From Dermacentor variabilis (taxonomy: Eukaryota; Arthropoda; Arachnida; Ixodida; Ixodidae), in the NCBI RefSeq assembly GCF_050947875.1, contig NC_134576.1, positions 55,060,255 to 55,124,254 on the forward strand: a stretch of DNA of 64,000 nucleotides. Reading direction: 5' to 3'. A program made the translations under genes and the position numbers. Positions 42,703 through 53,701 of this stretch are shown here, in pieces; the stretch's first letter is position 1; every line of letters starts with the position of its first letter. The notes under the pieces are model-generated. The model did no database searches, had not been told where the DNA came from, and saw nothing but the letters and a program-made list of their open reading frames with translations.

Positions 42703-43989
42703 ATGGAAACTGGTTTCCCTAAACTTCCTGATCGCCCTCAGAAACGAGGGCGTACCGAAGATGTATTTAAGTTTTTTGGCAATCGTACACAGAACTTTCC
42801 CCGCTTTCATGTCATCCACTCCGATAAGCCTGCAAGAATGATCTCACCTTTCGTTGTCTCGAAATCCCTGACAGAAGTTTTTGGTCCCGGATACAAAGCA
42901 TCGAAAATGGCTAGCGGTGATCTTCTCCTAGAGCTCCGCGATCAGAAACAATTTGAAAAACTGTCCAAACTTGTATCTTTTGGGGGTGTTCCAGTCACAG
43001 TGACCCCACACCGTACCATGAATACTACCCGTGGCGTTGTATCGGATGATGATCTGCTTGAATTGTCTGAAGCTGAACTTCTAGAGGGTTGGAATGATCA
43101 GAACGTAATCAATGTTAAGAGAATTAAAATAAGACGTGACGGAAAAGAAATCAATACCATGCACCTAATACTTACATTTGGCTCAAGCAACCTACCAGAC
43201 ACTATCGAGACAGGCTATGTGAAAATCCGAGTGAGACCGTACATTCCGAATCCCCTACGATGCTTTAAGTGCCAGCGATTCGGCCACAGCTCACAGAACT
43301 GCCGAGGCCGCCAGACATGTGCAAAATGTAGTTCCCGTGACCATGCCTCTGAAACGTGCGAAAACGCTCCACACTGCGTGAACTGTGATGGCGAGCATGC
43401 CGCATACTCGCGGTCATGCCCGTCTTGGAAAAAAGAAAAAGAAATAGTCACTATCAAAGTAAAAGAAAACATATCATTCAAAGATGCACGCAGGCGGGTT
43501 GCATACCTTCCTAAGGCCAGCTTTGCCGAAGTGGCGCGTCAGGGGGCAGCGTCACAACGGCCTCCGGCGGCTGTCCGACCCACAAGCAGTGAGTCGGCAG
43601 TCACGCCATCTGCCCCCGCGGCGGTTGCAGCTGGCGCTGCTCCGTCAACCGAGGAGAAGGGACCATCCACCCCGAAGGTGGGTGCAGCCGAGGCTGCCCC
43701 AACCTCCGAGGCCCCTTCCAGCGCTGGCAACGGCCAGCGCAGCCAAATCCCTCAGGGAGTCCCATCGACCTCCGGGCTGGTGGGCGCAGGGGTCTTGCCC
43801 TCCAAGGCGGGACTCCCTCTGAAAACCTCTCGCTCGCAAGAGCTCTTGTCCGGCGTCTCACACGAGGCAATGGACACTACACCTGTCCCCAAGGCGCACC
43901 AAACGCCTAAGGAGCGTCGAGAATCGCTTGAACGCTTCAAAAAGAACAAAACACCTATTACAGGGCCTCGAAAGGGCTCTGTAATCTAA
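42703..43989 (+). CDS. ORF1 (Gag-like, CCHC) of the I-type LINE
   Basis: A 428-residue nucleic-acid-binding protein that packages LINE RNA. I chose ATG 42703 (METGFPKLPDRPQKRGR). The frame is open further upstream to ~42550, but that portion overlaps the GC-rich 5' UTR and is not protein-like. A gag-like region spans ~20-190. Three zinc knuckles follow at ~195-245: CFKCQRFGHSSQNC, CAKCSSRDHASETC and CVNCDGEHAAYSRSC. Then a basic segment (SWKKEKEIVTIKVKEN) and an Ala/Pro/Ser-rich tail with a basic C-terminus. The stop lies 45 nt before the ORF2 ATG, so both are probably read from one RNA. Confidence 0.88.
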   Translation: METGFPKLPDRPQKRGRTEDVFKFFGNRTQNFPRFHVIHSDKPARMISPFVVSKSLTEVFGPGYKASKMASGDLLLELRDQKQFEKLSKLVSFGGVPVTVTPHRTMNTTRGVVSDDDLLELSEAELLEGWNDQNVINVKRIKIRRDGKEINTMHLILTFGSSNLPDTIETGYVKIRVRPYIPNPLRCFKCQRFGHSSQNCRGRQTCAKCSSRDHASETCENAPHCVNCDGEHAAYSRSCPSWKKEKEIVTIKVKENISFKDARRRVAYLPKASFAEVARQGAASQRPPAAVRPTSSESAVTPSAPAAVAAGAAPSTEEKGPSTPKVGAAEAAPTSEAPSSAGNGQRSQIPQGVPSTSGLVGAGVLPSKAGLPLKTSRSQELLSGVSHEAMDTTPVPKAHQTPKERRESLERFKKNKTPITGPRKGSVI

Positions 43990-44034
43990 GGCATCTTTCC
44001 GTTTCCGTACACACAGCACTAATTTACATTAAAT

Positions 44035-47000
44035 ATGGATACACAAATCATACAATGGAACGTCAGAGGTCTCGTTAGAAACGATGATTTGCAAGAACTC
44101 ATCCACACACATAATCCAAAAGTGCTGTGTTTACAGGAAACACACTTAAAATCAAAATACACAAACTTTCTTCGACAATATGTTACTTTTCGGAAAGATC
44201 GCGATGATGCTGTCGCATCATCGGGCGGTGTCGCAATTATAATTCAAAAAAGCGTAGCGTGCCAACATTTACAGCTACGAACGGCCCTTGAGGCAGTGGC
44301 GGTTCGAGCTGTTTTCCTTAATAAACTCGTCACCATTTGCTCGCTTTACGTACCCCCACAGTACAAATTAAACAAACATGAATTTCAGTCATTTATAGAC
44401 GAATTGCCAGAACCTTATGTTGTTCTTGGCGATTTCAATGCGCACAGCTGCCTGTGGGGCGACTCTCGTACAGATGCGCGAGGTCGTCTTGTTGAACAGT
44501 TCCTTTTTTCTTCCGGAGCGTGCCTTCTCAATAAGAAAGAACCCACATATTACTCTCTTGCAAACCGATCCTTTTCGTCAATAGATCTTACTATAGTCTC
44601 CCCGTCTGTACTGCCTGAACTTGAATGGGAAGTTACCGACAACCCTTACGGTAGCGACCACTTCCCTATACTGCTAAGATCACATAAAGAAAACGAATAT
44701 CCACCACACGCTCCTAGGTGGAAGATTGAGACAGCTGATTGGGAGAAATTTCGATCTCTAACTAGTATCCCATGGGCTGACCTGTCTTCGTTAGGAATTG
44801 ACGCTGCAGTCGAGGTTTTTACAGCATTCATAATCGATGTCGCATTTAACTGCATATCAGAAGTAAAAGGCTTGGCCTGCAAACGGCGTGTCCCATGGTG
44901 GAACGACGATTGTAGGATCGCTCGTAAAAAACAGAACAGGGCGTGGGGGTTGCTACGCGCTTCTCCTACTGCAGAGAATCTAGTCAACTTTAAAAAAGTA
45001 AAATCCGAAGGTAGGCGAACCCGCCGACAGGCCAGACGAGAAAGTTGGCAGAAGTTTCTATCGAGTATTAACTCGTACAGAGATGAGGCGAAAGCCTGGA
45101 ACAGGGTCAATAGGATAAGAGGGCGACAAGCACATGCACTCCCTTTGGTAAACACAGAAGGCGATACCCTACAAGATCAGGCGGACTCACTTGGGGAGCA
45201 CTTTGAGAGCGTGTCAAGTGCCAACCATTACTCGCAATCCTTTCGGAAATATAAACAAATAGAAGAAAGTAAGCCACTCATGAGAAAATGTCAACAGAAT
45301 GAACCATACAACTGTCCTTTTAGCATTGCCGAGTTGAGAGCTGCCTTGAGCGCATGCAAGAGCTCTGCACCGGGATCTGACAGAATCATGTATGAAATGA
45401 TCAAAAACTTACACAATGACACGCAATTTACACTACTCACACTTTTCAACACCATTTGGGATGCAGGGTACCTTCCAACCGCGTGGAAGGAAGCCATTGT
45501 GATCCCGGTTTTGAAACAAGGCAAAGATCCTTCCTCAGTGGCAAGTTACCGCCCGATAGCCCTGACAAGTTGCCTTTGTAAGGTATTCGAAAAAATGATT
45601 AATCGGCGACTCGTTCATTTCCTTGAACAGAGCAAAATGCTTGATCCTTATCAGTGTGGCTTCCGAGAAGGGCGCTCCACAACTGACCATCTCGTACGTG
45701 TAGAAGCAAATATCCGAGACGCATTTGTTCGCAAACAGTTTTTCTTATCCACATTCCTCGATATGGAGAAGGCGTACGATACGACGTGGCGTTACGGAAT
45801 CTTAAGAGACTTGTCAGAAATGGGCATCCACGGTAATATGCATAATATAATAGAAAGCTATCTGTCAAATCGTACCTCCCGGGTAAAAGTCGGCAATGCA
45901 TTCTCACGCCCTTTTACGCAAGAAACGGGTGTACCCCAAGGAGGCGTGCTGAGCTGCACGCTCTTTATCGTGAAGATGAACACGCTTCGTGTTTCATTAC
46001 CACCTGCCATCTTTTACTCTGTCTACGTGGACGACATTCAAATAGCTTTCAAATCGTGTAACCCCGCAGTCTGCGAGAGACAGGTACAGCATGGCCTGAA
46101 CAAAGTCTCAGTGTGGGCAGACAAGAATGGATTTAAGATCAATCCTAACGAAAGCTCTTGCGTTCTTTTTACAAGAAAGAGAGGCCTGGTTCCGGATCCT
46201 TCCTTAGAACTGTGTGGACAACGAATACCTATCAGCAAGGAGCACAAATTCCTAGGTGTCATACTTGACTACAGACTCACTTTCGTCCCCCACATTAAAC
46301 ATCTTAAAGAAAAATGTCTGAAAACAATGAACATAATCAAACTTCTATCCCAGACTACATGGGGTAGTGGCAGAAAGTGTTTAATGAATATCTATAACAG
46401 CCTCATTCGATCACGACTAGACTATGGTGCCGTGATCTATCATTCTGCAGCCCCGAGCGCGCTAAAGATCCTAGATCCGGTCCACCATCAAGGAATCCGA
46501 CTGGCCACTGGCGCTTTCAGAACGAGTCCCATACAAAGTTTATATGTAGAATCAAATGAGTGGTCACTTCATCTGCAGAGAACATACATCAGCCAAACAT
46601 ATTTTCTGAATGTCCACTCAAATCCACAACATCCCTGTTTTAATACCATTAATGACATGACATATGCTACACTCTTTCGCAATCGTCCCTCCGTAAGACA
46701 GCCTTTCTCGCTGCGTGCGAGGGAGCTTAGTGAAGAAATGCACGTTCCACTCCTCGAGCTTCCCCTAATGCATCCAGCCAAGCTGCTGCCTCCGTGGGAG
46801 TGGCAGCTCATACAATGTGATATATCTTTCGTGGAAGTCACAAAGCATGCTCCAGAGATTGAAATCCAAATGCATTTCCGGGAACTCCAGTACAAATACT
46901 CCTGCACTGAGTTCTACACAGATGCATCGAAGTCACGCGACGGGGTGTCCTATGCAGCCGTCGGTCCATCCTTCTCGGAATCCGATTTACTGCATCCGGA

Positions 47001-47751
47001 AACTAGTATCTTCACGGCTGAGGCCTACGCAATACTGTCGACCGTGAAGCATATAAGGAAATCAAAACTCAAAAAGTCAATTATATATACGGACTCCCTA
47101 AGTGTTGTGAAGTCTTTGATATCATTCTGTAAGCACAAAAATCCTATAATCATTGACCTCTATTCCGCCCTAAGTAAAGCATATGTGTCTAACCAGCATG
47201 TGATAATATGCTGGGTGCCTGGACATAGGGGCATCCAGGGTAACGAGTTAGTGGACCAAATGGCCACATCAATTGCATCACACACTGTAAATTCTGCCGC
47301 TACAGTTCCTGTCGCAGACCTGAAGCCTTTCTTGAGAAGGAAACTGCGAAACTACTGGCAGCGCTTGTGGGACCTGGAAACAAATAATAAGCTGCATGTA
47401 ATAAAGCCACAACTAGGTTTCTGGCCTCCTGTAACAAAATCACGCCGGACAGATGTCCTATTCTGTCGTCTAAGAATAGGACACACTTTTGGCACGTATA
47501 ACTTTTTACTTACTGGAAATGAGCCCCCAACCTGTGGGAGATGTGGGGAGAGGCTGACCGTCCTCCATGTCCTCCTGGAGTGTCGGAAAGCCGAATCTGA
47601 GAGAAAGAAACATTTTCCATTAGCATACCGGCAGCACATTCCCCTTCATCCTGTAATGTTACTCGGCCCAGAACCACTCTTTGACACTAACGCAGTCCTA
47701 GACTTCCTGAAAGATGTTGTGTTACATGTAATTAGCCCTATACGTTCATAG
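44035..47751 (+). CDS. ORF2 (APE endonuclease-RT-RNase H) of the I-type LINE
   Basis: A 1238-residue intact enzyme for target-primed reverse transcription. Endonuclease ~1-220: Asn in IQWNVRGL, Glu in CLQETHL, VLGDFNAHS, and NPYGSDHFPILL. RT ~430-740: SYRPIALTSCLCK, TFLDMEKAYDTTW, GVPQGGVLSCTLF and the catalytic YVDD at 664-667 (46024). RNase H ~960-1085: EFYTDASKSRDG, FTAEAYAIL, IIYTDSLSVV and GHRGIQGNELVDQMA. A C-terminal CGRCGERLTVLHVLLEC zinc cluster follows. The RNase H domain places it in the I group rather than L1/Tx1. No stops in 3.7 kb. Confidence 0.93.
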   Translation: MDTQIIQWNVRGLVRNDDLQELIHTHNPKVLCLQETHLKSKYTNFLRQYVTFRKDRDDAVASSGGVAIIIQKSVACQHLQLRTALEAVAVRAVFLNKLVTICSLYVPPQYKLNKHEFQSFIDELPEPYVVLGDFNAHSCLWGDSRTDARGRLVEQFLFSSGACLLNKKEPTYYSLANRSFSSIDLTIVSPSVLPELEWEVTDNPYGSDHFPILLRSHKENEYPPHAPRWKIETADWEKFRSLTSIPWADLSSLGIDAAVEVFTAFIIDVAFNCISEVKGLACKRRVPWWNDDCRIARKKQNRAWGLLRASPTAENLVNFKKVKSEGRRTRRQARRESWQKFLSSINSYRDEAKAWNRVNRIRGRQAHALPLVNTEGDTLQDQADSLGEHFESVSSANHYSQSFRKYKQIEESKPLMRKCQQNEPYNCPFSIAELRAALSACKSSAPGSDRIMYEMIKNLHNDTQFTLLTLFNTIWDAGYLPTAWKEAIVIPVLKQGKDPSSVASYRPIALTSCLCKVFEKMINRRLVHFLEQSKMLDPYQCGFREGRSTTDHLVRVEANIRDAFVRKQFFLSTFLDMEKAYDTTWRYGILRDLSEMGIHGNMHNIIESYLSNRTSRVKVGNAFSRPFTQETGVPQGGVLSCTLFIVKMNTLRVSLPPAIFYSVYVDDIQIAFKSCNPAVCERQVQHGLNKVSVWADKNGFKINPNESSCVLFTRKRGLVPDPSLELCGQRIPISKEHKFLGVILDYRLTFVPHIKHLKEKCLKTMNIIKLLSQTTWGSGRKCLMNIYNSLIRSRLDYGAVIYHSAAPSALKILDPVHHQGIRLATGAFRTSPIQSLYVESNEWSLHLQRTYISQTYFLNVHSNPQHPCFNTINDMTYATLFRNRPSVRQPFSLRARELSEEMHVPLLELPLMHPAKLLPPWEWQLIQCDISFVEVTKHAPEIEIQMHFRELQYKYSCTEFYTDASKSRDGVSYAAVGPSFSESDLLHPETSIFTAEAYAILSTVKHIRKSKLKKSIIYTDSLSVVKSLISFCKHKNPIIIDLYSALSKAYVSNQHVIICWVPGHRGIQGNELVDQMATSIASHTVNSAATVPVADLKPFLRRKLRNYWQRLWDLETNNKLHVIKPQLGFWPPVTKSRRTDVLFCRLRIGHTFGTYNFLLTGNEPPTCGRCGERLTVLHVLLECRKAESERKKHFPLAYRQHIPLHPVMLLGPEPLFDTNAVLDFLKDVVLHVISPIRS

Positions 47752-48119
47752 CGTCTCCTCTCTCCAGAGGATGCCGCTGTGATAGCTATTTTGTATAGCA
47801 CATGCCTCTCGGCCCTTGCGTTTGAAGGGCTCTGGCGAGGCAGTAGTGCTCTTAGACAATTCTAGTCTCTCGCATATTTTATATAATGCATCGTTCTTTT
47901 TAATGTATTTTAGTGATCATAGTACATGTCTTTAATCATTGCCATAATTTTATTACAGGTAATTTTTATGCAATTTACACAAACTCTTTTAGGCCCCTCT
48001 ACAGCCAAGTCACATTAAATTCACAGAGCCCATCAGACCACGACATAGTCATTACCACTAGCATGGCGCTCTTTGGCCATACCTGGCCCTTGCGCCATTA
48101 AACCTCAAACATCATCATC

Positions 48120-48179
48120 ACTCACTCACTCACTCACTCACTCAATGACTCACTCACTCACTCAATCACTCACTCACTC
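48120..48179. repeat. (ACTC)n, 3' flank of the I-type LINE
   Basis: Sixty bases of ACTC repeats with two irregular units (aatg and aatc), immediately after the LINE's (ATC)n tail. Confidence 0.92.
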
Positions 48180-48429
48180 TCGCTTACGCTGGTTCGCTAC
48201 GTATGTAGAACTCAATGAGCACAATGCCGTAAGCTCGCGTCAAACGACCGCCGTAGAAATCACGCACAAGATGTCACTCCACAACCATCATACACCTTGT
48301 CCGAAACATCAAAAATAAGAAAATTTTCCTGAAATTTACATCGCGAGCAGCTACAACCATCCTCGAGAAGAAATCGGCTACATAAGGGAGCCATTGAAAT
48401 GTGCCCATGTACCTAGTTTTGGCACCTAG

Positions 48430-49330
48430 TACGGAGACACTTCAACATCGCACATACTGCTTGGGGTACACAAAAAAACACACCTCGGCAAACCGCCTCC
48501 AAGAACACATACAAGACACAAAATTCCCATTATGTACTAAGCAACCAACTCGTCGACCGTACATAGCAACATGGTTGAGAAGGACACCACACCCGACCTC
48601 ACACTCAGCAAAGGGTCATTGTCAGCTTCATGACACAATACGTATGGCACGCTCATGAGCGACCATACTCTATTCTGGAGAAAAGACGGGGAATGCGGGA
48701 GATGGCAATTCAAGACGATGAGCAAAACGTGAACAAGGTGAATGCAGGAGCCAACGTTTCGACAAGTGGACTTGTCTTCTTCAAGGCGACATATGCTTTT
48801 CTTGCCACTGTATATATAGGTGGGGTTCTTCTAAAGGGGAGGGGGTGTGAGGCGGAGCCAACGTTTCGACAAGTGGACTTGTCTTCTTCAAGGCGACATA
48901 TGCTTTCCTCGCCACAGTATATATAGGTGGGGTTCTTCTAACCTTGGCCCCTGCATTCACCTTGTTCACGTTTTGCTCATCATACTCTATTCTGCATCAT
49001 GGTCGACACGATATGGTTTGCCGAGAGGGTTAGAAAGCAGTGGGTCGCGGAATGGGACAAGGTGAGGCACGAGAGGCCGGCGGTCAGGGAGCACAGCTCC
49101 CAACAGGAGTGGATCGATATATGTTACACCAAAAAACGCAGAAACACATTTCACTCATACAAGAAGACGCCAAGCATCCACACATGGATAAGCACCTGCT
49201 ACATCTCTGGAAGGCTAGGCACGGCCTTCTCAAAAGATTGAAACACCTTAAGATAGACAGCAGAAAACTCAGGAGTGATATCGACAAGATAAACACAGAA
49301 ATATCTACTGCTCAGCACAATTCATGATAC
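48430..49330 (+). pseudogene. LINE endonuclease fragment, split by a Penelope-like insert
   Basis: 48430-48677 reads, across two frames, as the end of an APE-type endonuclease: NRLQEHIQDTKFPLC, then DTTPDLTLSKGSL and TLMSDHTLFW (the SDH catalytic motif). After the 303-bp insert the same LINE continues (HHGRHDMVC / WVAEWDKV) into the EN-RT linker, HLLHLWKARHGLLKRLKHLK, near 49190-49250. Stops and frame changes show it is dead. The RT part is missing. Confidence 0.62.
48678..48980. mobile_element. Penelope-like terminal-repeat fragment with tandem and inverted repeats
   Basis: A 303-bp insert flanked by the 14-bp direct repeat catactctattctg (48664-48677 and 48981-48994). It contains an inverted repeat (48717-48754 with 48944-48981, at most two or three mismatches) enclosing two tandem 107-bp units (from 48748 and 48855). 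Each unit holds gccaacgtttcgacaagtg followed by its hairpin partner acttgtcttcttcaagg. Read on the minus strand this gives a CGAAACGTTGGC box next to a stem, as in the hammerhead-containing pseudo-LTRs of Penelope-like elements. No coding part remains. Confidence 0.55.
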
Positions 49331-52300
49331 GGCAACATATATGTAAGCCTCGCCTCAATTTCACACTTTCCGAAGGAGGTGACTTTCCTATCTCATTGAT
49401 TACAATTTATTGCACCTGCGCATGCTGAATTTCTCTCTTTAGTGTATTTTTGTTTTCTCTTCGCGAAAGTTGTAGAGTACATGTGTGCTGACTGAAAAAA
49501 GACAGTTGGTTGTTAGTCAGCGCTGTTGTCTGTGTCCTTCTCTTTGTCCTGCGGTTTAGCATTGATTTTTGATCGTAATCCATTTAACCTGCATTTTCGG
49601 GCACTTCTTGGGCAATTCAATGCTCCAGACTGCATTTTGCCCGGTTTTCTTTTGAATTGACAGCCGTAACTGCACTATAGCTACCAAAAGTAATTAAAAT
49701 GGCAAACCAGTAAAACAACTGGGAAATCAGCCAATAGTAAATCAACAGAAATGTCAGGACATCTCAGCTGTTATTTGGCAGGTCTCGTCAATGATTTTGG
49801 TTTTGACATTATTGCATATTTGCTGCGCAGGTGAAAGTTGTTCGTTTCCAGTGACTTCTTAGGACATCGCAGTAGGCATGTGTTTGCATGTCTGTGTGCG
49901 CGGTCGGTGTATATTGTCTGGATCGCTTGGCTGTCACTGTATCGTTGTGGAGGAAGCTACCTGTGCTCCAGGCATCAGCTGCGTTCAGGCACAGCACCAG
50001 ATTATTTTGGCTGTCTAATACATGTGTACTAAGCACAGTAGCATCACTGACTGCCGCCGTTTCAGTGCAATTGCGGATTCATGTAAATTCTCCATGGCAA
50101 GCGCAAATTGTGGCGACAAATAAAGTCAGTCAGATAGAAAACTGGACTTTGTTTTGCTGTTCTAAGCTATAGTTAGCCAATATTTTGAATTTATGAAACT
50201 GTGTAGGCTCTCTCTTTAGCTTTTGGGTGGTACTATTGTTTGATTGTGAGGCAGTTTACGTGTGCATTGAAGAGAAAGCCAGGCTGCTATATGTATTGTA
50301 TAAGAATTCCATAATGGTTGAGTTTGTCCTAGAATGCTGAATAAGTAACAACAGGTCAGTGTAACATATAAAACAGATAATTTTAGCACACACGTATCAC
50401 TCGCATACCTAATTATACATCGTAGAGAAACTGCAGCTTAAAAGCATGAAAAATAAAGAAACACCAGCAGAATAGAACAATTTTAAGACCAAGAATGAAG
50501 GATCAGGAGTTCTTTAAATTTATCTTTGCTTGCATGACCGTGCAGTCAAAAGTGAATCGAGCAATCGAATGACTTATGGTAACATCGAGAAATTAGACGA
50601 ATCTGGGTTTCCAAACATGTGAGTAAACCTTAATTATTGAGTCTTAATATGCAACATGCTTGTTGCGGCAGCAAGGTTGCGACTACATTCTATGAACATA
50701 ATTATGGAGCACTGACAAAAGTGCCCTGTCACAATGACTGCTAAGTGTACGAAGCGCAAGGTCAAGTTTTACTTACGCCGGAATAAGGACTGAAGTTGCA
50801 TGAAATTGTCGCACTAGCTTGATTTTGTATGGCTTCTAACATGCAGATTAAGTGCTCATGATGACACGACCATTTTGAAGGTGCAAACTCAAAGTTTGGA
50901 CAGACAAATGTTAGGAATACTAATTTGTGGAGTTATGCAAGTTACGATGAATGTAACCTAGTGATCTTGAATCATTCGTTCATAAGGTTGGCATCTGAGA
51001 GGCCCATACTGTAACGGGCATTTCAAGATAGTGATGGCATACTGTGGGAACGCAGTATGCCATATTTGTATTTTGTGCGAAAACAGCAGACCTAGTAGTT
51101 TCATAGGACTCACTGGTAATCTTTGATATTGGTGTGTAAGCACTGCAGACACGAGGATATATCACCACTTGTGAAAATTCTGGTTCTTTTGTTTTACCAT
51201 CTTCTAAATCCTTATACAGATTTCACTTGAGAGGATTGTTATCTGCTTTATATTGATTGAGCCCAAATGAATATTTCTTGGACATAATTGAAGGCTTGGA
51301 TATGCTTGGTACGCCAAACATTTAACAACAATCCGGTCACTGTTTTGTTGAGGGGTAGTGCTTTTCTAAGAAAGCTGAGAAAAGCACTAGATACATCATT
51401 ATTATGATATGGCACTTTTACATGTGGGGCCTGTTGATGTGCGTCAGCCGGAAAACTGCCTTTACTTGTACAGGTGATCTGTGGTCCTTGTTTCTGTGAT
51501 TGTATAATAATGAAGCAAGCGCTGTGTTCCAACTTCCCATCCATCATTGTTTTCCTCAGAATTCCGTATTTATTCGTGTTTTCTTCTCTTGATAGTTGTG
51601 CATTTGGTGCATCCCCGTGACACTGCACGATCTTGCTTTGACCTCTACAGCATCACATTTGCTTGACAAACTTTTTTACACATTTTGTTATCAAGTTGAT
51701 GCGACTTTTTGTGATGTAGATGTACATATTTGTTTACGTCTATGTCTGCACATTGGCCGAATGCTGCAAACGTCTTGAGGCCACTCCTCTCTGAATAAGG
51801 TTGTACCAGTTTATACACGCGACTGTCTTTACACGAAAGCACGTTTCCTTTGACAAATTGCTTTTGTAGCTTGTGGATGTAGTGCACGGATATTTAGTAG
51901 CTGATGGTGCAGTAAGAATCCTAACATGTTGCTTCAGTTGTACACCTCAAGAAGGTCTTTTGACATGCTCCTCGTTTCACTCTTCTGCACTGCTTGCGTG
52001 TTCATTGCTTCCAAAATGTCAATTAAAAAGTGCCATGCAGAAAATTTGTTGTTTTATTTGAACACCACCTAATTCTAAGCACACGTCCAGAAAGGCTAAT
52101 ACAGTTACGGACCCAGCACATCTTTTGAAAGGAATAAAAGCTATGTACCAGGAGATAGCAGAAATATTTCAGTCGAGAATAAAAATAATAATTCCAAGTG
52201 TTTTATATTATTTTAACACTGCTTTCAAGGTAGTTCAATAAGGCAATATCCTTCATCAATTATTGAGTGGTTTTAAGTTTGACAACCGCAGAATCCTCGT

Positions 52301-53643
52301 ATTACATAGCGCATGTCGATGTCAGGCATTGCCTTCACAATAACAGCTTCTCGCAAGCTTTTAACTATTTGTGGCTGTAGTTAGTCTACCTTTTAATGGC
52401 AATGCCCGTATATAGCAGCGTAGCAGGTTTTTCTTAGATATTAGGTATGGCCACATAGAGGTTTACAGCCGCAGACGTTCCGAGCCAGCCACTCTTGGAT
52501 TGTGTAGGCCCTGCTGGAGCTAGCTAGGAGTTGTGCATGAAAACTTGGCTGTTCATTCTGGTACTTGAAGCTGCTCGGCTGGCTGCCAAAGAAACTCAAC
52601 TGGCTGAATGGTGCCTTCACATCTATCAGTGCTCTTTTCTGTGACTAAATTGATAATTGGTTATCAGCTTCTGTCTCATGACAAAAAAGAAAGGATTTGG
52701 ACATATTAAAGAAAGTGGCAATCTCCAAGTCGCTGTGGCCTGATTGTAAAGGCAATTAGGACAGCGTGTTGCTGCATCTCCAGTGTCGGAACAGGAAGCT
52801 GATATTTTGAAGTAGGCTAGATAGGTGAAAGAGCGGTTCGTGATGATGAATCTATCTGCCTAGACAGAAAGAATGAGGACGTTAATGTCTATGAAGATTT
52901 GAAGCTGAATTCTCCAATACCTCGCGTCTGCGGTATACTGTACTCGCTATATATACTATGGCAACCTGCACGTCACTTTTGCAGGTCCTCAAACCACTGT
53001 GACATACTGGCAACAGGACAGGCTATGTGCAGCTGTCAAAATAGCCAGCCTTTGGTCTATCCAGCTTATATTAGTGTTGATTTCATCTATAAGCCTGAGA
53101 TCAGCTCTGTTGGTCATTTCCGAATCTTTTCAGGTGCCTTTCAAGTCTTATTCTGAAGGATGTGGAAGGTTCCCAGACACTGATCTGATGTTTATGATCA
53201 TTTCGCTTAGAAAAATAGGCCACTTCTGCTTTCAACAGCATGCGAAAGGGAAATGATCTAAGTATACATATTGATTTAAAGCTTTCGTCTTGTTCACTAC
53301 ATTTTACAAAATAAGTATGGTTTTCCAAAGGGATGAAAGTGCTGCCACGTGCATGAACGCTGCAGTGGCTCCAAATTTACAAACGACGTGCAAAAAACAC
53401 TTGTGCCTGAAGATGTGCTCAAGCCATATGGAGCAATTCACCAAGACAAAACCTTTTTATCTTCTTCCTCCTGCTTGGGCCGTGATGGGCCTGCGGAATG
53501 CTCCAAAAAAAAGAGGCATACAATAAAACTGCTTGTCCTGTATACTCAGATTGTGACGTTACTCCGAGAGCCACAAGAGAACTTCTTGTTGGGCAAGTTG
53601 ATATCTATTCGCTATAACTATTTTAAAGCGCCACATAACATGT
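49331..53643. other. No gene recognised (4.3 kb)
   Basis: A long, base-balanced stretch with only short unconvincing frames on both strands. No tRNA, snRNA, SINE or LINE motif was found. Old unrecognisable repeats or non-coding RNA cannot be excluded. Confidence 0.55.
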
Positions 53644-53701
53644 AGCACACAAGAGAAGACAACGAGGAGATGCTCTGTCCCGTTGTTTCCTCTTGTGTGC
53701 T
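53644..53701. repeat. Short hairpin repeat (agcacacaagagaagacaac type)
   Basis: Arm 53644-53668 pairs with 53678-53701 (reverse complement with few mismatches). The arm sequence resembles the hairpin at 7100-7225 and the half-motif at 27371, which suggests a dispersed hairpin-bearing repeat family. Confidence 0.6.

Larger units (their letters stand above)
42227..48119 (+). mobile_element. I-type LINE, apparently complete, inserted in (ACTC)n
   Basis: A ~5.9 kb element with a GC-rich 5' UTR (42227-42702), two intact ORFs, a 368-nt 3' UTR and a short (ATC)n tail (aaacctcaaacatcatcatc). ORF2 has EN, RT and RNase H, and ORF1 has three CCHC knuckles, the layout of the I group. Both flanks are (ACTC)n, which sets the ends at ~42227 and ~48119. 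With both ORFs open this copy could be active. Confidence 0.88.

Noticed and set aside
48118..48180. Regularly spaced short repeats as a possible CRISPR array
   Set aside because: It is an (ACTC)n microsatellite without spacers, in a eukaryotic genome.
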